A stretch of 64,000 nt of DNA from the NCBI RefSeq assembly GCF_001411555.2, contig NC_049907.1:36757482-36821481 (forward strand), written 5' to 3'. This stretch comes from Juglans regia. Lineage: Eukaryota > Streptophyta > Magnoliopsida > Fagales > Juglandaceae. The notes below the pieces were generated by a model. That model was not told where the DNA came from and searched no databases. It was given only the letters and a program-made list of their open reading frames with translations. Within the stretch, counting starts at the first letter, position 1. Each line of letters opens with the position of its first letter. Both the position numbers and the translations under genes were made by a program. Positions 1-11,595 of the stretch are shown one piece after another.

Positions 1-381
1 GGCAGCACTGGTGGCCTGCTGCGGAAGGCTCAAGTTGAAGAGTTTTATGTGATCACTTGGGACTCTCCCAAAGAACAAATCTTTGAGATGCCCACCGGAG
101 GTGCAGCCATTATGAGGCAGGGTCCTAACCTGCTCAAACTGGCCAGGAAGGAGCAGTGCTTGGCTCTGGGGACTAGGCTGAGGTCTAAGTACAAGATCAA
201 GTACCAGTTTTACAGGGTGTTCCCAAATGGAGAGGTCCAATATTTGCACCCAAAGGACGGTGTCTACCCTGAGAAGGTGAACCCCGGCCGTCAAGGTGTC
301 GGAGTGAACTTCAGGTCAATTGGAAAGAATGTGAACCCGATCGAGGTCAAGTTCACCGGCAAGCAAGTGTATGACTTGTGA
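1..381 (+). CDS. PSAD: Photosystem I reaction centre subunit II (PsaD), 3' part
   Basis: The frame is open from base 1 to a TGA at 379-381, giving 126 residues; the start and transit peptide lie upstream of the window. Seen: the PsaD core, including [20 protein letters not shown] near the left edge, a basic central stretch ([19 protein letters not shown]) and the C-terminus [10 protein letters not shown]. PsaD is a nuclear-encoded stromal extrinsic subunit of photosystem I that forms the ferredoxin docking site and holds PsaC in place. No intron is visible, which fits the usually intronless plant gene. No stop or frameshift is present, so it is probably functional. A copia element lies about 270 bp after the stop and may limit or alter the 3' region. 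Confidence 0.97.
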   Translation, partial: GSTGGLLRKAQVEEFYVITWDSPKEQIFEMPTGGAAIMRQGPNLLKLARKEQCLALGTRLRSKYKIKYQFYRVFPNGEVQYLHPKDGVYPEKVNPGRQGVGVNFRSIGKNVNPIEVKFTGKQVYDL

Positions 382-646
382 GGTGTTGGATTCTTATGTT
401 GTTTGTTATGTATTTATTATTTACGTGACTGTACGTTGTTAATGTTTGAACCACCTTCATTTTGTTTTTCCCAAGTTGCTACATCAAAAGGGTATATGTT
501 GTATTATTGTTTGTTTATGCTGTTAATTAGCTTAGATATATCAGTACCTGAAAAACAACCTAGAATTAATGTGACATCTGAAGACTCTAATGAAAATTGA
601 ATTGAAATGAGATTTTCCTTTGAAAAAATAGGACCAGATCGATGAA
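382..646 (+). other. psaD 3' flank / probable 3'UTR
   Basis: This stretch is T-rich and then A-rich DNA between the psaD stop and the copia insertion. No canonical AATAAA is seen. The short open frame here (403-600) has no recognisable protein. It most likely holds the psaD 3'UTR and transcript end. Confidence 0.5.
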
Positions 647-651
647 CTCAA

Positions 652-1064
652 TGTTGAAATCCCTGCCCAAGCAAGCAATCCACAATGGCTGCTTGCTGCT
701 CAACCCTCAGCGCCCAACTACCTATTGAATGTAACAATAAATGCATTCATACATATAGACGATATTGATCCTCGCCTATAAATTGAAGTTCCATGCGAGA
801 GTTTCAGATACACCCCAAAGAGAAAAGAAAAGAGAGAGAGTCGAGAGAGTTCTGAGAGAAAAGAAGAGAGTTGAGTTGAGTTGAGTGGAGTGTAATCCTC
901 CTCCTCTGTAATATTTTCTTGTATTCCACTATTTATTAGTGAAGCTCTTTTCTGTGGATGTAGGCAGTTGCCGAACCAAGTTAAATTTTTTGGTGTCACT
1001 GAGTGCATGAGTGTACTCTTTTATTACCGCTTTTATCCCTTCCGCTGTGTTGATTTTTCCAACA
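652..1064 (+). repeat. 5' LTR of the copia element
   Basis: The LTR starts TGTTGAAAT and ends TTTTTCCAACA. A TATAAATT promoter-like site is at about 777-784, followed by a purine-rich (GA) stretch and a (GAGTT) microrepeat. This microrepeat carries one more 5-bp unit than the 3' LTR, which accounts for the length difference (413 versus 408). Confidence 0.95.
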
Positions 1065-1066
1065 AA

Positions 1067-1079
1067 TGGTATCATAGAG
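1067..1079 (+). other. Copia primer-binding site (tRNA-iMet type)
   Basis: TGGTATCATAGAG begins two bases after the 5' LTR. It matches the usual plant copia primer site TGGTATCAGAGC (initiator tRNA-Met 3' end) apart from one or two bases. Confidence 0.85.
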
Positions 1080-1677
1080 TTTGTTGGACGGAGTTTTTTT
1101 TTTACGGAAAACTCGGTTTTAGTGCGTAGCTCAGTTTTCAAATTTGAGCATACCACTGTGTTCGTCTCATCGAGACAAGAAAAGTGGTGAAAACCAAAGG
1201 CCGAACGGAATCCGCACACTCCTTCACGCGCCGTCTGAAGATCAGAGAGTGAGACCCACTCTCGACACGCGTCACACGCGCCAAGGTGAGTATCTAGCAC
1301 GTGAATCCCACGCTCATACACGCGCGCACGCGCTACAGAGAAGCCACTGCGCGTGAAGTTCACACGCCTGACGTGCCCCTGACTCCATAACGCTCGTGAA
1401 TTACACGCGCCTACGCGTTCCACGCGCACCAGAGGAGTTTATGCACGTGACGTACACGCGCCTACGCGCTGTTAGTCGCGCCACGCACTGCACGAGCGAC
1501 AAAGCTCCTGTTTTGGTTCGTTTGCTCATTCCTTGTGCTATCTGAGTCCGATTTTGACGAAACAAGACCCGTTTCCAACAAAATCAAGCGTTTCGGACAC
1601 AACTGTACCATCCGTTTGACGATATTCCACCTCAAAGATCCTGTACTTGTATTTTGTATTTAGAACAGTCTAAATCC

Positions 1678-2724
1678 ATGGAGGATTCAGCATCAGGCGC
1701 CATGATAAAGCTGACTGCCTCAAACTACAGTCTTTGGAGACCTCGAATGGAGGATCTCTTGAACTGTAGAGATCTGTTTGACCCTTTGGAAGATGAAGGA
1801 AAAAAGTCAGATGAAGTTACGGATCAAGTGTGGAAAAAGATGCACAAGAAGACTATTGGTCAGATCAGGCAATGGATTGACCATAGTGTTTTTCACCACG
1901 TGGCCCAAGAGACGGATGCATATAACCTCTGGAAAAAGTTAGAGGATATGTATCAGGCTAAAATTGCTTGAAACAAGGCCCTCTTGATGAGACGGCTTGT
2001 TAACTTGAAATTGAAAAGCGATACCTCTGTTGCTGAGCATACTAGCGAGTTTCAAAACCTAGTTAACCAGCTCGGGTCCGTCAACCTGAATCTTGGCGAT
2101 AAAGAACAAGCCCAGCTATTTCTCAGTTCATTACCAGACAGTTGGGAGACGCTGGTGGTCTCCCTAAGTAACTTTACTCCAGATGACAAACTTACCATGA
2201 CGATGGTTAAGGATGCCCTGTTTAATGAGGAGGCCAGACGTAAAGAGACAAGCATGAATCAAACTCATGTCCTTGTCACCGAGAGTAGAGAAAGGCCTCA
2301 AGGTAATGATAGAGGGAAAAGTGGAGGCAGAAACAGAGGGAAGCCTCAACCACGTGGAAGGTCCAGCAGTAGCAAGAACCAGCAGACGGGTAACATCAAA
2401 TGTTACCATTGTGGCAAAGAAGGCCACATGAGGAAACACTGCCGCAAGTTTTTAAGGGAGCAAGGTCAAAGCAGTAAGCTGAAAAAAGAAGATGGTGAAA
2501 CCCTTGTCACTCTTTCGGGAGATGTGGCAATACTCTCCACTAGTGACGAGACGTGTCTGTACGTTACAAGCTATGATGTTAAGTGGATGGTAGACACAAC
2601 AGCATCATACCACGCCACTTCCCACAGTGAATTTTTCACTACGTACAAAGCAGGAGACTTTGGTACGGTAAGGATGGGGAATGTCAGTTTCTCGAAATCG
2701 TGGGAGTTGGCGAAGTGCAGATAA
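1678..2724 (+). pseudogene. Copia gag and start of protease, broken
   Basis: The probable start ATG is at 1678 (MEDSASGAMIKL...). The frame carries the copia Gag capsid-like region, an in-frame TGA at 1969-1971 where a Trp codon is expected, and a CCHC zinc knuckle (CYHCGKEGHMRKHC, bases 2401-2442). After the knuckle comes the start of the aspartic protease, KWMVDTTASYHAT. The catalytic triplet region reads D-T-T-A instead of the common D-T/S-G-A, although Tnt1-type elements are variable here. The frame is lost near 2695, where the following conserved protease sequence continues in another frame. Product: nucleocapsid and maturation protease of the element. Not functional as it stands. Confidence 0.88.
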
Positions 2725-3790
2725 AAACCAACGTTGGTTGCACCATGGTGTTGAAAGATGTTCGACACATTCCTGACCTTCTGCTCAACCTGATTTCCGG
2801 GACAGCCCTTGATCGACAGGACTATGACAGCTACTTCAGCAAAGGCACTTGAAAGCTGTCACAAGGTGCCATGGTTGTCGCCCGAGGACATATTTGCGGT
2901 ACGTTGTACAAGACCCATGTGAAGATCGGTTCTGATAGCCTCAATGCAGTGGAAGACGAGACATCACCGAATCTGTGGCACAAGAGACTCGGACACATGG
3001 GTGAGAAAGGGTTGGATACACTTGCGAAGAAGGCACTCATCAAAGTTGCCAAAGGAACAGCGTTAAACCCTTGTGAGTACTGTTTGTTTGGCAAACAATG
3101 CAGAGTCTCGTTTAAATCCTCTACGAAGAGAAGATCAGAGTTGTTGAGTCTGGTACACTCTGATGTATGTGGTCCCATGGAAGAAGAGTCATTGGGAGGT
3201 AACAGATATTTCGTGACATTCATTGATGATGCTTCACGAAAAGTCTAGGTATATGTTTTGAAGTCAAAGGATTAGGTCTTCGAGCACTTTAAGAATTTCC
3301 ACACTCTAGTGGAAAGAGAGACGGGAAAGAAGTTGAAGTGCCTGCGAACGGACAACGGAGGAGAATATGTCTCCAAAAGGTTCGCTGCATACTGCGCTGA
3401 TCACGGTATTCGACATGAGAAGACGGTCCCATATACCCCTCAGCACAATGGTGTAGCCGAAAGAATGAACCAGACCATCATTGAAAGAACAAGATGCATG
3501 CTCAGTATGGCCAAGTTACCAAAGCTATTCTGGGGTGAAGTTGTTCTAGCTGCCTGTTACTTGATCAACAGATCACCTTCTGCACCACTGGAATTTGAAA
3601 TTCCTCAGAAGGTTTGGTCTGGAAAAGATGTCTCTTACTCTCACCTGAGAGTGTTTGGGTGCAAAGCCTTTGCACACGTATCCAAGGAGCTGAGACAGAA
3701 GCTCTATGTCAAGTCAACTCCATGTATCTTTGTTGGATATGGAGATGAAGAATTCGGATACAAGTTATGGGATCCAGTGACAGAGAATTT
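2700..3790 (+). pseudogene. Copia protease end and integrase, broken
   Basis: This runs in the third frame. After the protease remainder and an in-frame TGA (2848), the integrase zinc-binding region is visible (LWHKRLGHMGEKG ... CEYC). The catalytic core follows, with conserved acidic residues in VHSDVCGP, LRTDNGGEY and PQHNGVAERMN, the latter carrying the Glu. Two further stops (3246, 3273) sit between the first and second acidic motifs. The frame changes near 3790. Role in an intact element: insertion of the cDNA into the host chromosome. The copy is dead because of the stops. Confidence 0.9.
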
Positions 3791-5688
3791 TCAGAAGTAG
3801 GGACGTTGTGTTTCATGAAAACCAGAACATAGGAACTAAAGCTTCATCAAGAGAGCTTAGTTCCGATACTCCAAATCCTGCACCATTACAGCCTGCCACA
3901 GATAATGAAGATATGCAAGATCGAGATCCAGAAGCAGAAGAAGAAGCTCAGGGTGTCGAGCAGGGGGAGCAAGAATCCTTTCCACCAGAAACTGGTGTAC
4001 CACCACAAGGGTTAGATGGTGACGAACCTCCTTTGGTTGATGAACCAAGAAGATCGGCAAGAGGTCGCCTACTGATTCCGTCGAAGAGATATCCGAAATC
4101 AGACTATATTCTGCTTATTGATGAGGGGGAGCCAGAGAGCTTTCAAGAAGTTCAAACTCATGCTGATAGAAGCCTATGGGTGCAGGCAATGCAAGAAGAG
4201 ATGAGTTCTTTGCAGAAAAATCAGACCTATGAGTTGGTGAAACTTCCTGAAGGAAAGAAAGCCCTAAAGAACAAATGGGTGTTCAAGCTGAAGAAAGATG
4301 GCCAAGGAAAGCTGATGAAGCACAAGGCCAGATTGGTTGTCAAAGGATTCCAGCAGAAGAAGGGAATCGACTTTGATGAGATATTTTCTCCAGTGGTGAA
4401 AATGATGTTGATCCGAGTCATACTCGGATTGGTAGCCAGCTTGAATTTGGAACTCGAACAGATGGATGTGAAGACAGCCTTTCTCCATGGAGATTTGGAG
4501 GAGGAGATATATATGGAGCAACCAGAAGGGTTTGAAACTCCAGGGAAAGATCACTTAGTTTGCAAGCTGAAGAAGAGTCTCTATGGCCTCAAGCAAGCGC
4601 CGAGGCAATGGTACTAGAAGTTCGACTCATTCATGATGAGTCATGGTTACAAGAGACTTGTCGCAGATCAGTGTGTCTATGTTCGAAGGTTCCAGGACGA
4701 CAAGTTTGTTATACTCCTTCTTTACGTTGATGATATGTTAATCGTTGGTGAGGATAGGTCCATGATTAACAAACTAAAGAATGAACTATCCAAGTCCTTT
4801 GACATGAAGGACTTAGGCCCAGCACAGCAAATTTTGGGCATGAAGATTGTTCGTGATAGGAAAGTCAAAAGGGTGTGGCTATCATAACAAAAATATGTTG
4901 AACAGGTCATTAGACGTTTCAACATGGGAGATGCTAAGCCAGTCAAAACTCCACTTGCAAACCACTTCAAGTTGAGCAAGGGCTCGTGTCCTTCTTCAAA
5001 GAAAGAGATTGAAGAAATGGAAGCAGTCCCCTACTCTTCAGCAGTAGGAAGCTTGATGTATGCAATGGTTTGTACCAGACCAGATATTGCTCATGCTGTA
5101 GGCATGTTGAGCAGATTCCTTTCAAATCCAGGAAAGGATCTTTGGGAAGCAGTCAAGTGGATTCTCAGGTACCTGAAAGGTACATCGAAGATGTGCTTGT
5201 GTTTTGGGGGAGCTAAACCAGTTTTGGAAGGCTATACAGATTCAGATATGGCAGGAGATCTGGATAGCAGGAAATCTACTTCGGGATTTCTCTTCACCTT
5301 TGCAGGAGGAGCTGTCTCTTGGCAGTCCAAGTTGCAGAAGTGTGTTGCTTTATCTACAACAGAGGCAGAGTACATTGCCGCAGCAGAAGCTGGGAAAGAG
5401 ATGTTGTGGATGAAGCGTTTTCTCCAAAAACTAGGGGTTAGTCAAGAAGACTACAAGGTACATTGTGATAGTCAAAGTGCTCTAGACTTGAGCAAGAATT
5501 CAATGTACCACTCCCGCACCAAGCATATTGATATCCGCTATCATTGGATACGCGAAGCGATGAAACAACAGGTGTTGAAGCTTATGAAGATCCATACGAA
5601 AGAGAATCCAGCGGACATGCTGACGAAGGTGGTTACAAGTGAGAAGCTTGAGGTATGCAGAGACATAGCTGGAATGGATAGCATATAG
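3790..5688 (+). pseudogene. Copia reverse transcriptase and RNase H, broken
   Basis: In frame 1 the copia RT starts about residue 100 of this segment ([20 protein letters not shown]). The central RT motifs ([19 protein letters not shown]) and the catalytic YVDDM (about base 4726) are intact. RNase H follows, with YTDSDMAGD, STTEAEYIA and the DSQSAL acidic motif, and ends in the family-typical HTKENPADMLTK. Stops interrupt it at 4615 (TAG) and 4885 (TAA). The last codon is followed within 8 bp by the polypurine region. The remaining residues of the active sites look conserved, consistent with fairly recent decay. Confidence 0.92.
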
Positions 5689-5700
5689 GTAAATGGGCAT

Positions 5701-5710
5701 GGAGGGGGAG
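5701..5710 (+). other. Copia polypurine tract
   Basis: GGAGGGGGAG lies three bases before the 3' LTR (TGTTGAAAT at 5714). It is the expected plus-strand DNA synthesis primer. Confidence 0.85.
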
Positions 5711-5713
5711 AAT

Positions 5714-6121
5714 TGTTGAAATCTCTGCCCAAGCAAGCAGTCCATAATGGCTGCTTGCTGCTCAACCCTCAACGCCCAACTACCTATTGAATGCAACAAT
5801 AAATGCATTCATACATATAAACGATATTGATCCTCGCCTATAAATTGAAGTTCCATGCGAGAGTTTCAGATACACCCTAAAGAGAAAAGAAAAGAGAGAG
5901 AGCCGAGAGAGCTCTGAGAGAAAAGAAGAGAGTTGAGTTGAGTGGAGTGTAATCCTCCTCCTCTGTAATATTTTCTTGTATTCCACTATTTATTAGTGAA
6001 ACTCTTTTCTGTGGATGTAGGCAGTTGCCGAACTATGTTAAATTTTTTGGTGTCACTGAGTGTATGAGTGTACTCTTTTATTACCGCTTTTATCCCTTCC
6101 GCTGTGTTGATTTTCCCAACA
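5714..6121 (+). repeat. 3' LTR of the copia element
   Basis: 408 bp, TGTTGAAAT...TTTTCCCAACA. It aligns along its whole length to the 5' LTR with about 14 substitutions by eye and one fewer GAGTT unit. Confidence 0.95.
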
Positions 6122-6126
6122 CTCAA

Positions 6127-7408
6127 TTCATCCTCTAGAAAACGCCAGAGAGAGAGAGAGAGAGAGTATTGGAAACTCTTTAACCAAGAGCTGTAACTTA
6201 CATGGATCCTCAAATGATCATTAATTGTGGATAAATCTCGAAAACTCATTCTTGTACGATATGCTCCCACGATTGAAATTCATGACCCTGATTCTAATAC
6301 CAGCTATCAACAGATTTAAAACCAATATTATTAGAAGAGACACTCAAATCTTCTAGTCATGTGATATTGCATTCCCCAAGACTATTTTAGAGTGATTCTG
6401 GCGTAGCGGAAGACGTGAAAGACGAAAACAGAGGAAATGGACTAAAAAATATGGAGGAACTGTGTCTTCCGATAGTTGACGCAAAATGCAGAAAAATAAT
6501 TGTTAAGCAGTTGGGCTTATGATTCTCTTTAACAACTGAGATACGTTGAGGATTGGGCTTTTGGGCCGATTCAAATCCCCTAAGCCTCTAATCCTGATCC
6601 CAAATAATTGTTACTACAAATCCTTCCTAATGCTCTCGGTTAAAATAATTTTTAAAATGCCAAAGCACATGACATGATCATATCAAACCGTGTATTAATG
6701 TTTCCCTTTCACTGGAATATGATTAGAAAATTAAAAAAAAAAAAAATCAAAGCCCATCGATATTTAAGCATATAAAAGATCGTCCAGTGTATAATGTGTA
6801 TATATATATATATATATATATATTTAAGGAAGGAAAAAGGAACATCGATGTTTTTCCCAACCACCATCATTTGCGACATATGCATATAAATAAAATAAGC
6901 CAGAGGTATCACACACATATTAGCCATCTTTTCAAGACAACAAGGCACGTCTCCAAACCCATATTTTTTTAATTCACATTTCACACTACAAGTTGGTGGT
7001 GCACATCTTTTCCTGATGCCCTTTTATGCAACATCCAAGATAAGATCATGATCATAGCTTAATTTAATACTCTTCCTCCAACACATCATGCTAACGCGTG
7101 GAATAAAAGAACAATAGTTTAATAGTTGAAATGGCCAAATCATTCTTTGGTTTTTTGCGGTTGAAACTTGAAACCCAAAATATTATTATTATTATTAAGA
7201 AAGGAAAGCAGCAGCATTATTGGTGTATTACATCTCTACAATTGGGTGAATACGCTTCATTATTTGGACAACCCATTTGCATATATTATGAACACTAATG
7301 CGCATTTACATACATACATGTATATATCTACACATGATTACAATATATAGTTGTGGAGGACAACAGGATCCAACCCAACACTTGAACAAGGTCTTGAACG
7401 TGAATCAA
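6127..7408. other. Intergenic DNA between copia element and HAD gene
   Basis: No gene recognised. It contains a short (GA)n tract at about 6149-6166, an A-run at about 6733 and a (TA)n tract at 6797-6824. The 3' end of the HAD gene's transcript probably lies just left of 7409. The small open frames here are not supported by codon pattern or homology. Confidence 0.6.
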
Positions 7409-9745
7409 TTAAGCACCAACGGCCATGATTGCAAGAATGGAATCGATTTCGCTTTTCGTCCGGCTGATCCTTTCATCACCACCATCCATTCCGCTTACCC
7501 AAATCTCAGGAATTGCATGCGCCAGGTCTATGACATTCTCAACTGCATAATCGGCTTCATTGCTTTGCACGGTCTTTCCGACCTTCACGCAAACAAAAAA
7601 GTATAAATCGAATGAAACTCAATTCATAACTTTATTGGGTGGCACTACAGCCACCGAGAGGGATTCTCCGACAAGGCAATCTGTCTTTTTTTATATATAT
7701 AAATATATATATATTTTTTTTTACATTTAAAAAAAATTAAAAAAATATTTACAACATCAATAAAAAAATATTTACTTAATCACTAAACCAAAAAAAAAAA
7801 AAAACTAACAAGAAAAATGTCGGACCATTATCGGGATACCAAGCATTTGTCAACTTTATAATCAATCTGGGATTATTCTAATATTAAACTTGTTTGGTGA
7901 TGGCGTACTCATTGTGTTTATGCTGAAGGACCCTCTTCGTATTTATTGCAACCCTTTCATATGTTTTGGCTTCGTGTGAGACTTTGGTTGCAAGGATTAG
8001 ACAGCCACTATTCCCTATCTTTCGGCTCCAAAATGAGGCTTTAAATGTAAGGATGAAAAGCACACGTTCCAGGTGCATTTCAACATCAATGAAATGAAAT
8101 TTAAATAAAATATTATTAAAATATATTTAAATAATAAATTGAGATAAAATGAAAATTAAATAAAATATTATTTTTTATATTATTATTATTTTTAAATTAA
8201 AAAAATCAAATTATTTATTATATTTTATATTAAAAAAACTATAATGTTAAAATGAAATAAAATAAAATACTTCTTCTATTTTCTTAATTGTTTAGAGAAA
8301 TGCCGGTCCACAAATTGTTTATAGCTGAATCTCCAAAGGCTTTCATGCATTATTAAGAAAACGACATATTTTATTGGAAGAGAGAGCGTACAGGTGGAAC
8401 GAGACAATGTAGACCATCGTAGCGTGTCCGTGTCCGTGTACTCTAACAACTACTGATTTGATATAAAGCTAATTTAGTTAAAATGTCAAACAACGTGTAA
8501 TTACCAGAACGGTACGGAGACCCAAGGCTTTCCCGGCAGCGACGTTGCGAACGTTGTCGTCGAGAAACAACTGCAATAAAGAAGAACAAAAAAGAACGGC
8601 ACGCGTTGCGTTTCGTTAAAAACACGTTCGCCTCACAACCATTGAACGACAAGGACTTCGTTAATGAGAAAACCGTAGTCTGTTTCGCGGGCGTACCGTT
8701 CGACGGGGATCAACATCGGCAACATCCAGCGCGATCTTCATGGCGTCCATAGATGGCTTGAGAAGCACAGGGAACTCGTCGGGCCGGGTCGACTTAGAGA
8801 GATTCGGGTTCATTGTCTCGAAGCATATGATTTGCTCAAAGCAGTCTTTTAATCCGAGCCGATCCAAGACCTTAACCGCGTGATTCCTATCCGAGTTCGT
8901 GAAAATCTAAAATAGATTTAAAATACAAATTAGGATAAAGTTATAGTCAAAATCAAAATATTGAATGTGTGAGAATCAAGGTTTTCGGCGCATACGATTT
9001 TTCGTTGAGTAATGTTACGTAGGAGGTTTCGCAACTGAGAATCCGGTTTGATCAAATCATATGGCAATCTTCCGTGTACAAAGCTGTTGTGAAACAGTCT
9101 AAAGTTAGCAGCCAGAAGTTTCTAAAAAGTGAAAATTTTTTGAATGTTCAAAAGGGTAATTAGTGGGATAAAGCAGTACTAACCCATGGTAATCATCGGC
9201 GTCAATGTCATACCCCAAAACCTTGGACAAATAAAAAAGTACACAAGAAGTAAATTTTAGGAAGAGCAAATTGTCACAAAGAAAGATAAAACAAGGTTTC
9301 TTTGTTTAGTATTTCTCAGTTTTTTTGGGGGCGAGAGTCTAAAGGGGGATGAATTACCCGCAAGCCAGCAAGGGAGCTGCCGTATGTTTTGAAAAGCTCA
9401 TATCGGAGATTTGAGGCCTTGCTCTCTGGAAATCCGCATTTCTCAACAAGATAATCTGCAGAAACAATCAGACACAAGAAATTTTCAATCTCTGTTTTTT
9501 TTTAAGAAACGAAATAGCAGTGAAATATAGTAGAAGACGGATATAAGATTTCGCACCGTCAATATTTTTCCTGAGAGACTCGGCAAGTCCAATCTTGGAA
9601 GAGTATAGAGTGTCATCCAAATCTGTCTCAGAGAAAAGTTCAACACAATAAATAACCAGACATTTCAAAGGAAAAAGAAATTTCATGGACACAGAGAGAG
9701 AGAATTACCGAAGATAAGGCAGTCAAAAGGAGAGCTAGAATCCAT
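7409..9745 (-). CDS. HAD-superfamily hydrolase, pyrimidine 5'-nucleotidase / SDT1-like, 8 exons
   Basis: My exon model, read on the minus strand, is 9745-9709, 9622-9557, 9455-9358, 9221-9184, 9083-8996, 8906-8697, 8570-8505 and 7582-7409. All introns are GT-AG and all phases join, giving 258 aa ending in TAA. Seen: HAD motif I DLDDTLY (split by intron 1 after the first base of its first Asp codon), motif II IFTNSD, a motif III Lys in VLLKPS, and motif IV LFLDDN. The catalytic aspartates are therefore kept. The family (yeast SDT1/PHM8-like, plant 'suppressor of disruption of TFIIS-like') dephosphorylates nucleotides such as UMP/CMP. The exact substrate cannot be read from sequence. No signal peptide is seen, so it is probably soluble. 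Intron 7 (922 bp) holds two MITE insertions. The start is the first ATG in frame (MDSSSPFDC). Confidence 0.93.
7628..7859 (-). mobile_element. Mutator-like MITE in intron 7 of the HAD gene
   Basis: An approximately 216-bp AT-rich element (7636-7851) is flanked by AACTTTAT at 7628-7635 and 7852-7859. Its interior (A-run, then cactaaacc, atatttacttaatcac) matches the MITE at 24681-24910. The right end contains AGCATTT like that copy. The left terminal repeat is poorly preserved. The intron still has normal splice sites. Confidence 0.6.
8085..8275. mobile_element. Fragment of the TWA-target MITE family in intron 7
   Basis: The stretch resembles the inner part of the MITEs at 11600-11799 and 14399-14623: the same order of attattttttatattattatt, then aaattatttattatattttatatt. 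Clear terminal repeats are missing, so this is probably an eroded copy. Confidence 0.45.
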
Positions 9746-9879
9746 GGCTTAAGAGAAGGTAGAGAAGCTAAGGGTGCTGTGAAACCGGAAGCGAAGAAAA
9801 CAAAGAAAGTTGAGCAGGAATGGAGGTTAGCTAAGAAAGTTGAGCAGAGATGGACTCGGAGAAAGGTGGAGAAGAGAGG

Positions 9880-9887
9880 TATTTATA
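9880..9887 (-). promoter_or_regulatory. Probable TATA box of the HAD gene
   Basis: TATAAATA on the minus strand lies about 135 bp upstream of the start codon, within AAATATAAATACC. Confidence 0.45.
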
Positions 9888-9899
9888 TTTTATAAGGGA

Positions 9900-11595
9900 G
9901 GTAAAGGCAATAGACATGGACGGATAGGGACGTAGCTGACTCAGACAAGTCGTTCTAAAGAGTGGATTTGTTAGCCGAGTAGATTGTCGGGTCCACACGC
10001 AATACCCAGTCAGAATTATTCTCATTGTCGATAATACCCTTCTCCTTTATAAAAATATAATTACTCTTTATCTAGAGATTTTATTAAGATAAATTTATAA
10101 ACTCACGTACTATTTTGTAGTATGTTAAATTATATATTTATTTTTATCATAAAATAAATTTAATAAATTATATAAAATCACATTTTTTTATAATTATAAC
10201 ACTTGTGATATAATTAACTGTGACTTTCCACAATGCCTAAAGATGTACTTTTAACAAGTTTCAGGTCTCAAGTTAGGTTAATAAGATGACAGTTAGAAGT
10301 AACCGTGTTTTCTATTGCAATTAAAAAAATGAAGATCAATTTAAGTTTTACCAACCTTAGTTTTGGTATGATTTTCTTTGAAAGTGGTGTTATTTAAGGA
10401 AATATAAACTAAATATTCGAATATGTACTCTTTTTTTAATTGATTTATTAATTCAAAATTAATTGCTTTATACCGATTGACCAAACACATTGTTCTTAGT
10501 CAATTAGAATTTTCTCATGCATAAAAGATTAAAAAGAGAAAATATTACCGTGTCCACCGACTAATCACTCAGCTACGTGCCGTGCCGTTCCGACTTTTTC
10601 TTCATCTTTATCATTCTTTTCTTTTTCTTTTTCTTTTTCATTCTCGGTCTCGATTTAACAAAACCTAATCTCATTCTTCTTCTTTTCAGCGAAAGTGATT
10701 GATCTATTTTTTAGGTTCATCTACGCAATCTGTTAGGTTTTTTTATTTTTTTTATTGGTTTTAATTCATTTTTCTTTTGATTTTATTAGAATTAGAATCT
10801 CAAGCATATGAACAAAGGTCTTTGCATGTACTATGATCCTAAAGGTTAAAGTTTTAACTAAATTAATATCTAGCAGTTTTAAATCTTTTAGACTAATAGT
10901 TGGGATCTTTAACAATTAATATCAAAGTAAGTACCACGTCACGAGTTTAAGTCACAGAAGAGGCGACTTATAGGCTGGATTAAAATATATTAATATTTTT
11001 TATGTGTATAGTGTTAAGTCATTGAATATTGATAGATGAGTGAAACTGTCAAAAAAGAAAGGGTTATCACTGGGTCAGTGTCGATAGAGTGGGCCACTGT
11101 AGACGTTGAATTCGAAAGCGTGGTAGAATGTTATAATCTTGAGAATTAAAAATTTAACCAAATTAGTATTAAACAATCTTAAGACTTTTAAATTAATGAT
11201 TGAGTTTTTAACAACATGTTAGTTTTTTTTAAAAAAGTTGAAGGTTTTTGAGTTTTTTGTACTTTAATGTTACTTTTGGACGGATGTATAAATGAAATTG
11301 CTGTTATGTGACTTTAGTTATATCGCTCATTTTATTTCATTGACATGGTATAGTATCTCGTGTTTTATTTAAAATAAAATGGTTTATAAAAATATAAAGA
11401 ATGAAAGACTGAAATCTTATATTTCTTCAATTTATGTTATGTTTGTGATTTAATTTTTTTTTTTTTGTAATAAATCATGAATATAACAAAGTGAGCGGGA
11501 GAATTTGAGACACACAATAGCATTTTTCTATAAAAATTATAGGGTGGGAAATCCGTTCACCCGATCAACGAGAGTGGAGTGAAGCGTATCAAAGA
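9900..11595. other. Intergenic DNA with a repeat pair and an isolated 5'UTR-like stretch
   Basis: No coding region recognised. Bases 10838-10921 and 11131-11218 are diverged direct copies of one another (ttaaccaaattaatat...taacaattaatat type). Bases 10590-10735 are pyrimidine-rich, followed by aaaacctaatctc..., and look like a plant gene's untranslated first exon, but no coding exon follows. It may be an orphaned promoter/UTR fragment. Confidence 0.4.

Larger units (their letters stand above)
647..6126 (+). mobile_element. Full-length but decayed Ty1/copia retrotransposon (Tnt1/Tork-like)
   Basis: The element runs 652-6121 and is flanked by identical 5-bp target duplications, CTCAA at 647-651 and 6122-6126. 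It has two LTRs (413 and 408 bp) with TG...CA ends, a tRNA-iMet-type primer site, a polypurine tract, and domains in copia order: gag, protease, integrase, reverse transcriptase, RNase H. By eye the LTRs differ at about 14 sites, nearly all transitions, plus one 5-bp repeat-unit difference, so the copy is moderately old. Coding is broken by in-frame stops at 1969, 2848, 3246, 3273, 4615 and 4885 and by frame changes near 2695 and 3790. It is therefore non-autonomous today. The domain sequences are closest, from memory, to the tobacco Tnt1 / Tork lineage. Confidence 0.95.

Noticed and set aside
7298..7606. 102-codon open frame on the plus strand.
   Set aside because: It is the opposite strand of exon 8 of the HAD gene, whose conserved protein sequence reads on the minus strand.
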